Shown here piece by piece: positions 5,588-13,386 of a stretch of 16,653 nucleotides of DNA. The position numbers and the translations under genes were made by a program. Position 1 is the stretch's first letter; every line of letters starts with the position of its first letter. Source of the DNA: an uncultured Rhodospirillales bacterium (GTDB lineage: Bacteria > Pseudomonadota > Alphaproteobacteria > Acetobacterales > Acetobacteraceae); the NCBI GenBank assembly GCA_903928045.1, contig CAIYPH010000193.1, forward strand, positions 1 to 16,653, read 5' to 3'. A model generated the notes under the pieces. The model was not told where the DNA came from and did not search any database. It worked only from the letters and a program-made list of their open reading frames with translations.

Positions 5588-6925
5588 TTACTGCGACTGC
5601 GCCATCATCTCCGAAATCACCCGCTCCAACTGCACCAGCGTCCCGCAGGACGTCACCTGGTGGCAGAACGGCTCGTAGCGCAGGATGTCGCTGTCCCCCG
5701 TGCCCCACAGCGATTGCGGCTCCGGGTTCAGCCAGATCACCCGGTTGGCCCGCTCGAAAATCTGCTTGAGGATATCAATGCGCGGCTCGTTGCGGTTGCC
5801 GCGGGCGTCGCCAAGGATGATCACCGTGGTGTGCCGGTTCACCGACCGCATCGCCACCTCAGAGAAATCGGCGAGGCAGCGCCCGTAATCGGACGAACCG
5901 AAACCGACCACCTTCATCACCTCCTCGATCGCATCGTCGATCTCGCGCCGCGCGAGAATATCGCTCACCTCGATCAAATGGTTCGAGTAGGCGAAGGAGC
6001 GAATGCCCGCCAGCACATCGGCCAGCGAATAAAGGAACATCAGCAGGAAGCGCGAAACGGCGGCGACCGAGCCCGAAACGTCGCACAGCACCATGATCGA
6101 CGGACGGTCGATGCGCTGGCGCTTCCAGATCATGTTGAAGGGAATGCCGTCAAAACTCATGTTCCGCCGCATGGTGCGGCGAATATCGAGGTGCCCCTTG
6201 CGGTCCTCGTAGCGCTTGCGGCTGTAGCGGGTGGCGATCTGCTTGGCCATGTCGCGCACCAGGCTGCGCATGCGGTCCATGTCCCGCCGGTCAAGCTGCG
6301 AAAGCCGCACATTGCGCAGCGCGCCCTCACGGATCTCCCGCGTCGTCGCCGCCGAGAACAGCGTCAGCTGGCGCTCCATATAGGCGCGCGCCTGGGCGCC
6401 GATCGCCGCCCGCATCGCCTCCAGCCGCTCAGCGGTGGCCTCGTCCGCCCCCTCGCCACGCAGATGCGCGATGTCACGGTCAAGCTCCGGCAGCCCCATC
6501 TGCTCCAGAATGCGCCAGGCGAACATGTTGGTCTGGGTGAACAGCGCGATGTTGGACGCACCAATCGCCGCCGCCGCACCCTCCATCGAGGCCGCCAGCC
6601 CCGCCTGGTCGTTATTGAGCAGCATCGAGGCGAGCGGCGACATCCCATCGGTATCGGCCGGCGGCCCGTCCTGCCGCGCGCCCTCCCCTTCGGCCTCGCC
6701 GGAGGTGACCATCTCGCGCTGGAAGAACATGTCGAAACAGGCCTCGAAGGCCCGCTTGTCCTCGATCGTCTTGCCCAGCGACAGCGAGAGGGTGTCCCGC
6801 AGCAAATCGCGGTCGGAGTAGCCCACCACCTCGGCGGCGCGGAAGGCGTCGATCGACTCGGCGACCGAAATCACCACCCCCGCTCCGCGCGCGGCGCGGA
6901 GCAGGCCGAGCAGCATCTGTGTCAT
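5588..6925 (-). CDS. CoxE-like VWA-domain protein, partner of MoxR ATPase
   Basis: This 445-residue cytoplasmic protein has a helical N-terminal half and a C-terminal von Willebrand A domain. The metal-ion-dependent adhesion site begins with DVSGS at residues 282-286 (MVLCDVSGSVAAV). A later aspartate lies in VIILGDARGN, after an SDYGRCL segment where the family often has a threonine. An acidic, glycine-rich linker (SGEAEGEGARQDGPPADTDG) lies at about residues 75-94. Proteins of this CoxE group work with MoxR AAA+ ATPases to insert metals or remodel client enzymes, as in the CO-dehydrogenase CoxDE and NorQD pairs. The start lies 28 bp downstream of the ATPase stop, consistent with an operon. 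No oxidoreductase client is adjacent, so the target is unknown. The TAA stop is part of a 20-bp stretch repeated at the window end. Confidence 0.88.
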   Translation of the reverse strand: MTQMLLGLLRAARGAGVVISVAESIDAFRAAEVVGYSDRDLLRDTLSLSLGKTIEDKRAFEACFDMFFQREMVTSGEAEGEGARQDGPPADTDGMSPLASMLLNNDQAGLAASMEGAAAAIGASNIALFTQTNMFAWRILEQMGLPELDRDIAHLRGEGADEATAERLEAMRAAIGAQARAYMERQLTLFSAATTREIREGALRNVRLSQLDRRDMDRMRSLVRDMAKQIATRYSRKRYEDRKGHLDIRRTMRRNMSFDGIPFNMIWKRQRIDRPSIMVLCDVSGSVAAVSRFLLMFLYSLADVLAGIRSFAYSNHLIEVSDILARREIDDAIEEVMKVVGFGSSDYGRCLADFSEVAMRSVNRHTTVIILGDARGNRNEPRIDILKQIFERANRVIWLNPEPQSLWGTGDSDILRYEPFCHQVTSCGTLVQLERVISEMMAQSQ

Positions 6926-6953
6926 CGGCGCCTCCCGCGCGGCTGCACTGAGG

Positions 6954-7910
<957 letters not shown>

Positions 7911-8128
7911 GTCTCGGTCGTCCTGCCGATGAAAGCACCTGCCTAGCGTGGATTCGCCGCCGCGGCGAGAGGTCCGGCACGGAAAGTCTGACATGCAGCG
8001 AATGCCACTCGGCGGGTCCAAAAAAAACGCCGCGGCGAGTGAGGTGGGTCACAGACAATTTACGACTTCATGGTGATCCTGTGGCCATGCCGAGGATGTG
8101 GTCCGCGGCACCGTTGGAGGGTTCACCG
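7911..8128. promoter_or_regulatory. divergent intergenic region between moxR-type and response-regulator genes
   Basis: This 218-bp region must hold the promoters for both divergent genes. It contains two copies of CGCCGCGGCGAG (7958-7969 and 8028-8039), each including the 10-bp palindrome CGCCGCGGCG and spaced exactly 70 bp apart, and an A8 run at 8020-8027 next to the second copy. I see no convincing -35/-10 pair by eye. Confidence 0.4.
8116..8120 (+). promoter_or_regulatory. ribosome binding site that sets the response-regulator start
   Basis: GGAGG ends 8 bp before the ATG at 8129. It supports that start over the in-frame GTG-type start at 8039, which has no such site and precedes sequence unlike a receiver domain. 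Confidence 0.7.
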
Positions 8129-8887
8129 ATGCGCACCACCCGTCATGTCCTGCTGATCGACGATGATCGTGCCCACCGTTCCACCTTGTCGCTGGCGCTG
8201 GAGACCTGCGGCGGCTTCACCGTCACCGTTGCCGGAGACGCCCCCGGCGCCCTCGCGCTGGCCGGCTCACGGTCAAACCACTACGACGTCATCGTGCTGG
8301 ACCTCGCACCGGTCTCCGATGCGGTCGCGCTGTGCAGCGAATTGCGCCGGCGCGGCGTGCGCGTCCCCATCGTGCTGGTCACCGATGCCGACAGCGAGGA
8401 GGACGTCGTGCGCGGCCTCGATGCCGGCGCCAATGATTATATCGTCAAACCCTTCCGCCTCGCCGAACTTATCGCCCGGCTGCGGGCCCAAATGCGGGTG
8501 TTCGAAACCAGCGAGGACGCGGTGCTGGTCATCGGCCCCTATCATTTCCGTCCGGGCTCCCGCTCCCTCACCGAGCCCACCACCAACCGCCGCGTCCGGC
8601 TGACCGAGAAGGAAGCCGCGGTGCTGAAGCACCTCTACCGCGCCGGCAGCACCCCGGTGCCACGGCAAACCCTGCTGCGCGAGGTCTGGGGCTACGCCAA
8701 CGGCGCCAGCACCCACACGGTCGAGACCCACATCTACCGCCTGCGCCGCAAGATCGAGCCCGACGAAGGGGTGGCGCGAATCCTCGTCAACGAGGACGGC
8801 GGCTACCGGCTCGGCTATGATCGCGGCGCCAGCGTCGGCATGGCCGCCCTCAAGCGCGCCCAGCCGGCGGTGGCGGTGGCGGTGTAG
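8129..8887 (+). CDS. OmpR/PhoB-type response regulator (orphan)
   Basis: This 252-residue protein has an N-terminal receiver domain (about 5-120) and a C-terminal winged-helix DNA-binding domain (about 140-232). The receiver has the acidic pocket D11-D13 (LLIDDDRAH), phosphoacceptor D58 (VIVLDLAPV), T85 and K107 (YIVKPF). The effector domain shows RLTEKEAAVLKHL and the recognition region HTVETHIYRLRRKIEP, then NEDGGYRLGY. The loop after D58 is unusual: the typical DxxLPxxDG pattern is shortened and lacks the glycine (DLAPVSDAVAL). The C-terminal tail is alanine- and valine-rich. No histidine kinase is adjacent. Its stop TAG directly abuts the convergent methyltransferase stop. It could control the divergent MoxR/VWA pair, but this is only inferred from position. 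Confidence 0.92.
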   Translation: MRTTRHVLLIDDDRAHRSTLSLALETCGGFTVTVAGDAPGALALAGSRSNHYDVIVLDLAPVSDAVALCSELRRRGVRVPIVLVTDADSEEDVVRGLDAGANDYIVKPFRLAELIARLRAQMRVFETSEDAVLVIGPYHFRPGSRSLTEPTTNRRVRLTEKEAAVLKHLYRAGSTPVPRQTLLREVWGYANGASTHTVETHIYRLRRKIEPDEGVARILVNEDGGYRLGYDRGASVGMAALKRAQPAVAVAV

Positions 8888-9688
8888 CTAGCCGGTCACC
8901 GCCGGCAGCCCCTCGATGGTGATGTTGCGCTCGGCCGCCACGCATAACAGGTTCATCGAGACGATATTGCCGAAGATGTTCTCGGGGTCCTCGGCGTAGT
9001 TGGTGGGCGAGAACAGCGGCGGATAGTGCTGGTAAAGCTGGTAGTTCAACCCCAGCAGCAGCGCGATCAGCTCCTCCGACCGCTGCGGCCGGTCGTTCTC
9101 GACATACATCATCGGCCGATGCGCCGCGATCGTCGCCGCCCCCCCCTTGATCGCCTCAACCTCCATCCCCTCGAGATCAAGTTTCAGCACGTGGCAGGCC
9201 GGAAGGCCGAAATCATCGAGCCGGCGCAACGTCACCCGCTCGCCCTCGGTCGCGCCGATCAGCGATAGCCCGCCGAAATTGTTCGGCCGGTCCGGCGCCA
9301 GGAACGGCACCGTGATCTCGCCCGCCTCCGCCCCGATCGCCGCGTGGATCGCATGCACATTGGCGCAGGAATTCAGCGCCAGATTGGCGCACAGCGTCTG
9401 GAATACGATGAGCTGCGGCTCGAAGGCGATCACGCCCCCCTGCGGCCCGACCATGCGCGATAATTCCACCGTGTGGGCGCCAATATTGGCCCCCACCTCC
9501 ACCACCAGCATCCCCGGCAGCACGATGCGACGGAACAACTCCGTCTCCCCAGCGGAAAACTCGCCATACTTGCGCAGCGAGGCGCCGACATACTGGTCGA
9601 ACCGGTTATAAACCATCGGCCCAGCGCGACACATCGCGACATCGTTGAACCCGGTCTCCGACATGGTAGGCGGCGGACGCTGCGGCAT
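8888..9688 (-). CDS. FkbM-family methyltransferase
   Basis: This 266-residue protein has a Rossmann methyltransferase core. SAM-binding motif I is VVEVGANIGAHT (residues 62-73), then VIAFEPQ at the end of strand 2 and LKLDLEGMEVEAIKGG, which is characteristic of the FkbM family. These enzymes O-methylate sugars or natural-product hydroxyls, often in polysaccharide loci; the epimerase/methyltransferase cassette 1.6 kb away is a possible connection. The ATG at 9688 is preceded by GTGGGGAAAC in the coding direction, so I prefer it over ATG 9664. The gene is divergent from arfB and converges tail-to-tail on the response regulator with no spacer. The acceptor substrate is unknown. Confidence 0.9.
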   Translation of the reverse strand: MPQRPPPTMSETGFNDVAMCRAGPMVYNRFDQYVGASLRKYGEFSAGETELFRRIVLPGMLVVEVGANIGAHTVELSRMVGPQGGVIAFEPQLIVFQTLCANLALNSCANVHAIHAAIGAEAGEITVPFLAPDRPNNFGGLSLIGATEGERVTLRRLDDFGLPACHVLKLDLEGMEVEAIKGGAATIAAHRPMMYVENDRPQRSEELIALLLGLNYQLYQHYPPLFSPTNYAEDPENIFGNIVSMNLLCVAAERNITIEGLPAVTG

Positions 9689-9777
9689 GTTTCCCCACTC
9701 GACGAAGTTGCCGGAGTGTAGGATGCAGCGGCCATCCAGCGCCAGTCCACCTTACAAACCCGCCATTGGGAAACCAG

Positions 9778-10200
9778 ATGATCCGCATCGACGACCGCCT
9801 CAGCATCGACGAGGACGAAATCGAGGAAAGCTTCATCCGCGCCTCGGGCCCGGGCGGGCAGAACGTCAACAAGGTCTCCACCGCGGTGCAGATCCGCTTC
9901 GACGTGCGCAACTCTCCCTCTTTGCCGCCCCCCGTCAAATCCCGCCTCGCCCGCCTGGCCGGCCAACGCATGACCAACGACGGCGTGCTGGTGATGACCA
10001 TGCAGGAATTCCGCAGCCAGGACCGCAACCGCTCCGCCGCCCGCGAGGCCCTCGTCGCCCTCATCCGCGAGGCCGCCATCCCACCCGTCCCCCGCCGGCC
10101 CACCCGCCCGACCTACGCCTCCAAACTCCGCCGACTCGACGCGAAGTCCCATCGTGCCGGCGTGAAATCCGGCCGCACCCGCCGGCCCGACCCCGACTAG
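9778..10200 (+). CDS. arfB: peptidyl-tRNA hydrolase ArfB (ribosome rescue)
   Basis: ArfB (YaeJ) enters stalled ribosomes that lack a stop codon in the A site and hydrolyses the peptidyl-tRNA. The GGQ catalytic motif is at residues 26-28 (RASGPGGQNVNKVST), the same position as in E. coli ArfB. The RRPTRPTYASKLRRL segment and the basic C-terminal tail, which reads the empty mRNA channel, are present. The 140-residue length also matches E. coli. I chose ATG 9778 because conservation begins at MIRIDD; a TTG at 9766 would add four residues. A GGGAAA sits just upstream. The gene is followed 9 bp later by the RidA-family gene. Confidence 0.95.
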   Translation: MIRIDDRLSIDEDEIEESFIRASGPGGQNVNKVSTAVQIRFDVRNSPSLPPPVKSRLARLAGQRMTNDGVLVMTMQEFRSQDRNRSAAREALVALIREAAIPPVPRRPTRPTYASKLRRLDAKSHRAGVKSGRTRRPDPD

Positions 10201-10209
10201 GAGCCCCCA

Positions 10210-10602
10210 ATGACCCCGCGTGACTTCCTCATGATCCCCGGCGCCCCCACCCCGGTCGCCCCCTTCAGCCACGCCGTCGAAACCGACGGCTGGGTCTTCC
10301 TCACCGGCCAAATGCCCACCCTGCCCGAAGACGACTCCGCCCCCCTCCCGGAAGGCATCGAAGCGCAAACCCGCCGCGTGATGGACAACCTCATCCTCGT
10401 CCTCAAAGGCGCCGGACTCGGGCTCGAACACGTCGTCTCCGTCCGCGCCTACCTCACCCGCTTCGAGCAAGACTACGGCCCGATGAACACCGCCTACCGC
10501 AGCTACTTCCCCCCAGGCCGCCTCCCCGCCCGCACCTGCATCGGCGTCACCGGCCTCGCCCGCGGCGCGCTGGTGGAAATCGACATGCTCGCGCGGCGGT
10601 GA
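10210..10602 (+). CDS. RidA-family (YjgF/YER057c/UK114) protein
   Basis: This is a 130-residue RidA-fold protein; the family includes enzymes that hydrolyse reactive 2-aminoacrylate and related imines to 2-oxo acids and ammonia. The key arginine is kept (R108 in LPARTCIGVTGL), as is the later glutamate E123 in ALVEIDMLA. The SHAVETDGWVFLTGQMP and VVSVRAYLT segments also fit. AGGAG at the arfB stop provides the ribosome site, so it is probably co-transcribed with arfB. The middle loop (about residues 38-48, PEDDSAPLPEG) is longer than in classical RidA, and the N-terminus differs from it, so it may be another Rid subfamily with a different imine substrate. Its coding strand is strikingly C-rich. 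Confidence 0.88.
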   Translation: MTPRDFLMIPGAPTPVAPFSHAVETDGWVFLTGQMPTLPEDDSAPLPEGIEAQTRRVMDNLILVLKGAGLGLEHVVSVRAYLTRFEQDYGPMNTAYRSYFPPGRLPARTCIGVTGLARGALVEIDMLARR

Positions 10603-10647
10603 GGCGCGGAGAGGAAGCAAGGCGAGGAGCGCCGCCCCTCGACCCCG

Positions 10648-10666
10648 CTGGGGGCTGAGCCCCCAG
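10648..10666. terminator. GC-rich hairpin between convergent genes
   Basis: CTGGGGGC and GCCCCCAG form a perfect 8-bp stem around a TGA loop, between the RidA and Lrp stop codons. There is no T run after either arm, so it may be a weak or factor-assisted terminator or a member of a dispersed GC-rich intergenic repeat. Confidence 0.5.
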
Positions 10667-10686
10667 ACCCGCCCGCCCGGGCCTGT

Positions 10687-11181
10687 CTATTCCGCCTCGT
10701 CCACGGCGCGGCGGTCGCGGAAGGCTGGGCCGTGGAGGGGGTGAGCGGTGGTGTATTTGATGCGTTCCATAGCGAAGCGGGAGGTGACGTTCTTGAGGGG
10801 TGCGATGGCGATGAGGCGTTTGTAGAACCCGTCATATTCCGCCATGACGGCGACGACGACGCGGAGCATGTAGTCGACTTCGCCGGCCATTCGGTAGACT
10901 TCCATCACTTCCGGCAGGCTGGCCACTCCGGCGGCAAAGCGGCTGAGCCATTCCGGCGTATGGTCCCCAGCCTCGACGGCGACGATGACGCTGAGCCCCA
11001 GGCCGACACTTTGCGGGTCGAGCAGCGCAACGCGGCGAAGGATCACTCCGGCGGCTTCCATTTTCTGGATGCGTTTCCAGCACGGCGTGGCCGAGAGGCC
11101 GACGCGTTCGGCGATCTGTGCGATGGGCAGCGTCGCATCCTCCTGGAGGATGGCGAGAATGCCGCGGTCGATTTCATCCAT
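10687..11181 (-). CDS. Lrp/AsnC-family transcriptional regulator
   Basis: This 164-residue protein starts with the Lrp-type helix-turn-helix domain (MDEIDRGILAILQEDATLP, then IAQIAERVGLSATPCWKRIQ), followed by a C-terminal ligand-binding/oligomerisation (RAM) domain including EVMEVYRMAGEVDYMLRV. Such proteins sense amino acids or related small molecules and bind DNA as dimers to octamers. I chose ATG 11181 because it begins the conserved domain and has GGGAG about 7 nt upstream; an in-frame ATG at 11226 adds 15 unlike residues. It is divergent from the acyltransferase gene, with an AT-rich gap containing a short inverted repeat (11249-11260) that could be its operator. Autoregulation is likely for the family. 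The effector is unknown. Confidence 0.93.
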   Translation of the reverse strand: MDEIDRGILAILQEDATLPIAQIAERVGLSATPCWKRIQKMEAAGVILRRVALLDPQSVGLGLSVIVAVEAGDHTPEWLSRFAAGVASLPEVMEVYRMAGEVDYMLRVVVAVMAEYDGFYKRLIAIAPLKNVTSRFAMERIKYTTAHPLHGPAFRDRRAVDEAE

Positions 11182-11248
11182 GCCAATTCTCCCGCCCGGC
11201 GGTGTACGAACCTGGCCGGGCGCCATCCTGTTTACGTTTTGTCAGTCA

Positions 11249-11260
11249 ATTGCACGCAAT
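11249..11260. promoter_or_regulatory. candidate Lrp-type operator ATTGCACGCAAT
   Basis: A perfect inverted repeat, ATTGC-AC-GCAAT, lies in the AT-rich part of the gap between the divergent Lrp and acyltransferase genes. Its dyad form and position suit an autoregulatory site. On the minus strand a TTGACT overlaps the adjacent bases (11244-11249) and could be a -35 element for the Lrp gene. A second dyad, CGCCCGGC (about 11193-11200) with GCCGGGCG (about 11214-11221), lies closer to the Lrp start. Confidence 0.35.
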
Positions 11261-11285
11261 CTACCGCCATGCCCGGAGCGTGGCC

Positions 11286-11795
11286 ATGACTGACATTCCC
11301 CCGACCCTCGACATCGCGCCGACCGCGCGGGTCTCACCGCTCGCCGATATCGAGGAATCGGTGCGGGGCACGCGGATCGTGATCGGCGATGGCGCGGTGA
11401 TCGACGCTTTCGTGAAAATCAAACCGGCCGGTGGCAGCGGCGATGTCGAGATCGGCGCGGGTTCGGTGATCAACAGCGGCTGCGTGTTGTATACCGGCAA
11501 CGGCATTCGCATCGGCGCTAATGTGCTGATCGCGGCCAATTGCACCCTCGCCCCCACCGGCCATGCATTCGCCGACCCATCGCGGCCGATCCGAGCCCAG
11601 GGCTTCCGCCCCAGCCGTGGCGGTATCGAGGTCGGCGATGACGTATGGATCGGCGCCAATTGCGTGCTGCTCGATGGGGCGCGGATCGGCACTGGATCGG
11701 TGATCGGCGCTTCCTCGCTGGTGCGCGGCGACATTCCCCCCTTCAGCATTGCGCATGGGACGCCGGCGGTGGTTGTCGGGCGGCGCGGGGCATGA
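11286..11795 (+). CDS. hexapeptide-repeat (left-handed beta-helix) acyltransferase
   Basis: This 169-residue protein is built of isoleucine/valine-spaced hexapeptide repeats (for example IVIGDGAVIDAFVKI, IEVGDDVWIGANCVLLDGAR, IGTGSVIGASSLV). It has the H-A-F-A-D-P-S-R-P insertion, with the histidine typical of the maltose/galactoside/NeuD-like O-acetyltransferase group, and ends with the usual GTPAVVVGRR. Such trimeric enzymes transfer acetyl from acetyl-CoA to a sugar hydroxyl or amine. The stop overlaps the epimerase start as ATGA (11792-11795), making it the first gene of a coupled four-gene cassette. The substrate is probably a nucleotide sugar or glycan residue made by the cassette. Confidence 0.88.
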   Translation: MTDIPPTLDIAPTARVSPLADIEESVRGTRIVIGDGAVIDAFVKIKPAGGSGDVEIGAGSVINSGCVLYTGNGIRIGANVLIAANCTLAPTGHAFADPSRPIRAQGFRPSRGGIEVGDDVWIGANCVLLDGARIGTGSVIGASSLVRGDIPPFSIAHGTPAVVVGRRGA

Positions 11796-12616
11796 GGGTC
11801 ACCGTGCTCGGCGCCGGCGGGTTCATCGGCCGGCATCTTACCGCGTATCTCCGTGGCCTCGGCCATGAGGTGGTGGCGGTGGATCGCGTTGGACTGGCGG
11901 GTTTCCTGGCCGGCGAGGCTGACGCTGGGCACGTCATCTACTGCATTGGCCTGACCGGAGATTTCCGCACCCGCCCGCTCGAAACCGCCGAGGCCCATGC
12001 GGGGCTGGTCGCGCGGGTGTTGCAGCGGGGAGGCTTCGCGTCGCTGCTCTACCTCTCCTCGACCCGCCTTTACGCCCGGGCGGAGGGCGGACGCGAAGAT
12101 ACGCCCCTCCCCGTCCAGCCCGCGGCATCGGGCGATCTCTACAACGCGACCAAGCTGGCCGGCGAGGCGCTCTGCCTGTCGGACCCGCGGCCGAGCATCC
12201 GCGTCGCGCGGCTATCCAACGTCTACGGGCCCGGCATGGGCGAGGCGAGTTTTCTGGGCCAGGTGCTGGCCGAGGGCGCGGCGAGCGGGCGGGTGACACT
12301 CGGGCAGAGCATGCGCTCGGCGAAGGACTATATCGCGATCGAAGACGCGGTCCGGCTGCTGGCGGCGATCGCGCTGGGCGGTGGGGCGCGGCTCTACAAC
12401 GTAGCCTCAGGCGTAAACGTCACCCATGACGCGCTGGCCCGTGAACTGTACCGCGCTTTCGGCTGGCAAGTGAGCGCGACGGAAGATGCGGTGGCGCAGC
12501 GCTTTCCGCGCATCGACATCAACAGGGTGTCCATGGAGTTCGGCGCCCCGGTTCACAGCGTTCTCGATGATCTTCCGGCCCTCGGACGATCGCACCGACA
12601 GGAGGTCGCATGCTGA
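11792..12616 (+). CDS. NAD-dependent epimerase/dehydratase (extended SDR)
   Basis: This 274-residue protein has an N-terminal Rossmann motif GAGGFIG (residues 7-13) and the active-site YNATK (Y117, K121), with serine/threonine residues upstream in LYLSSTRLYA. The ARLSNVYGPGM segment is typical of nucleotide-sugar epimerases/dehydratases. It is short for the family (usually 310-360 residues) and does not look like a CDP-glucose 4,6-dehydratase. A nucleotide-sugar 4-reductase or 3,5/4-epimerase role is possible. It overlaps both neighbours (4 bp upstream, 7 bp downstream), so it is tightly coupled with the acyltransferase and the methyltransferase. Confidence 0.9.
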   Translation: MRVTVLGAGGFIGRHLTAYLRGLGHEVVAVDRVGLAGFLAGEADAGHVIYCIGLTGDFRTRPLETAEAHAGLVARVLQRGGFASLLYLSSTRLYARAEGGREDTPLPVQPAASGDLYNATKLAGEALCLSDPRPSIRVARLSNVYGPGMGEASFLGQVLAEGAASGRVTLGQSMRSAKDYIAIEDAVRLLAAIALGGGARLYNVASGVNVTHDALARELYRAFGWQVSATEDAVAQRFPRIDINRVSMEFGAPVHSVLDDLPALGRSHRQEVAC

Positions 12617-13386
12617 CGATTGACGAAGCACAGGGGCGGGTCACGCTCCGCCGGCCGGATGGCGGCGAGGAGGTGATGGCGATGGACAGCCCGGAGGCCT
12701 TCTCCGCGGTCTCCGGCGCCTGGCTGCGCTGTGGGTGGGACGTGAAATACGTCTACGGCTTTACCTGGATGGGCCGCCCGATCATCCAACTTCCGGAAGA
12801 CATGATCCGCATCCAGGAGGTGCTGTGGCGCCTCGCCCCGGACGTGGTGATCGAGACCGGTGTGGCGCATGGCGGTTCACTGGTCTTCTACGCCGGGTTG
12901 ATGGCGGCACTGGGCAAGGGGCGGGTGATCGGGGTCGATATCGAGATCCGTCCGCACAACCGCGCGGCGATCGAGAGCCACGTGATGGCGGAGCGGATTT
13001 CGCTGATCGAAGGCAGCTCAACTGCGCCGGAGACCCTGGCCGCCGTTCGCGCGCGGATCGCACCGGGCGAGCGGGTGCTGGTGATCCTCGACAGCAACCA
13101 CAGCCGGGACCATGTGGCGCGTGAGTTGGAACTCTACGCCCCGCTGGTCACCTCGGGCTCCTACATCGTGGCCTGCGACGGCATCATGGCGCAGGTGGCG
13201 GGCGCTCCGCGTACCCAGGCGGATTGGACGTGGAACAACCCGATTACCGCGATCGATGAATTTCTCACCGGGCATCCCGACTTCCGCCAGGAGGAGCCGG
13301 GCTTCGCGTTCAATGAAGGCGTGGTCCAGGAGCGGGTGACTTATTGGCCGAAGAGCTTCCTGCGGCGGGTGGGAGAGGCGGCATGA
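12610..13386 (+). CDS. CmcI/rhamnosyl O-methyltransferase-family protein (cephalosporin hydroxylase-like)
   Basis: This 258-residue protein resembles the family named for cephalosporin hydroxylase CmcI and mycobacterial rhamnosyl O-methyltransferase. The SAM-binding segment is [11 protein letters not shown] (residues 80-90), followed by [13 protein letters not shown]. The metal/active-site region is [11 protein letters not shown] (D161, H164), and a late [11 protein letters not shown] segment is also typical. In sugar loci these proteins are usually SAM-dependent O-methyltransferases rather than hydroxylases. It overlaps the epimerase by 7 bp and rfbF by 4 bp, so it probably methylates a sugar made or modified by those enzymes. 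The family is fairly sure; the reaction is inferred. Confidence 0.85.
   Translation: MLTIDEAQGRVTLRRPDGGEEVMAMDSPEAFSAVSGAWLRCGWDVKYVYGFTWMGRPIIQLPEDMIRIQEVLWRLAPDVVIETGVAHGGSLVFYAGLMAALGKGRVIGVDIEIRPHNRAAIESHVMAERISLIEGSSTAPETLAAVRARIAPGERVLVILDSNHSRDHVARELELYAPLVTSGSYIVACDGIMAQVAGAPRTQADWTWNNPITAIDEFLTGHPDFRQEEPGFAFNEGVVQERVTYWPKSFLRRVGEAA

Noticed and set aside
8039..8128. Upstream extension of the response regulator to a start at 8039
   Set aside because: It adds 30 residues unlike a receiver domain, covers one of the palindromic sites and lacks a ribosome site, whereas ATG 8129 has GGAGG 8 bp upstream.
9645..10223. Alternative 192-codon plus-strand frame over arfB
   Set aside because: The frame 9778-10200 has the GGQ motif and the full ArfB layout; the alternative frame is proline/arginine-rich and featureless.
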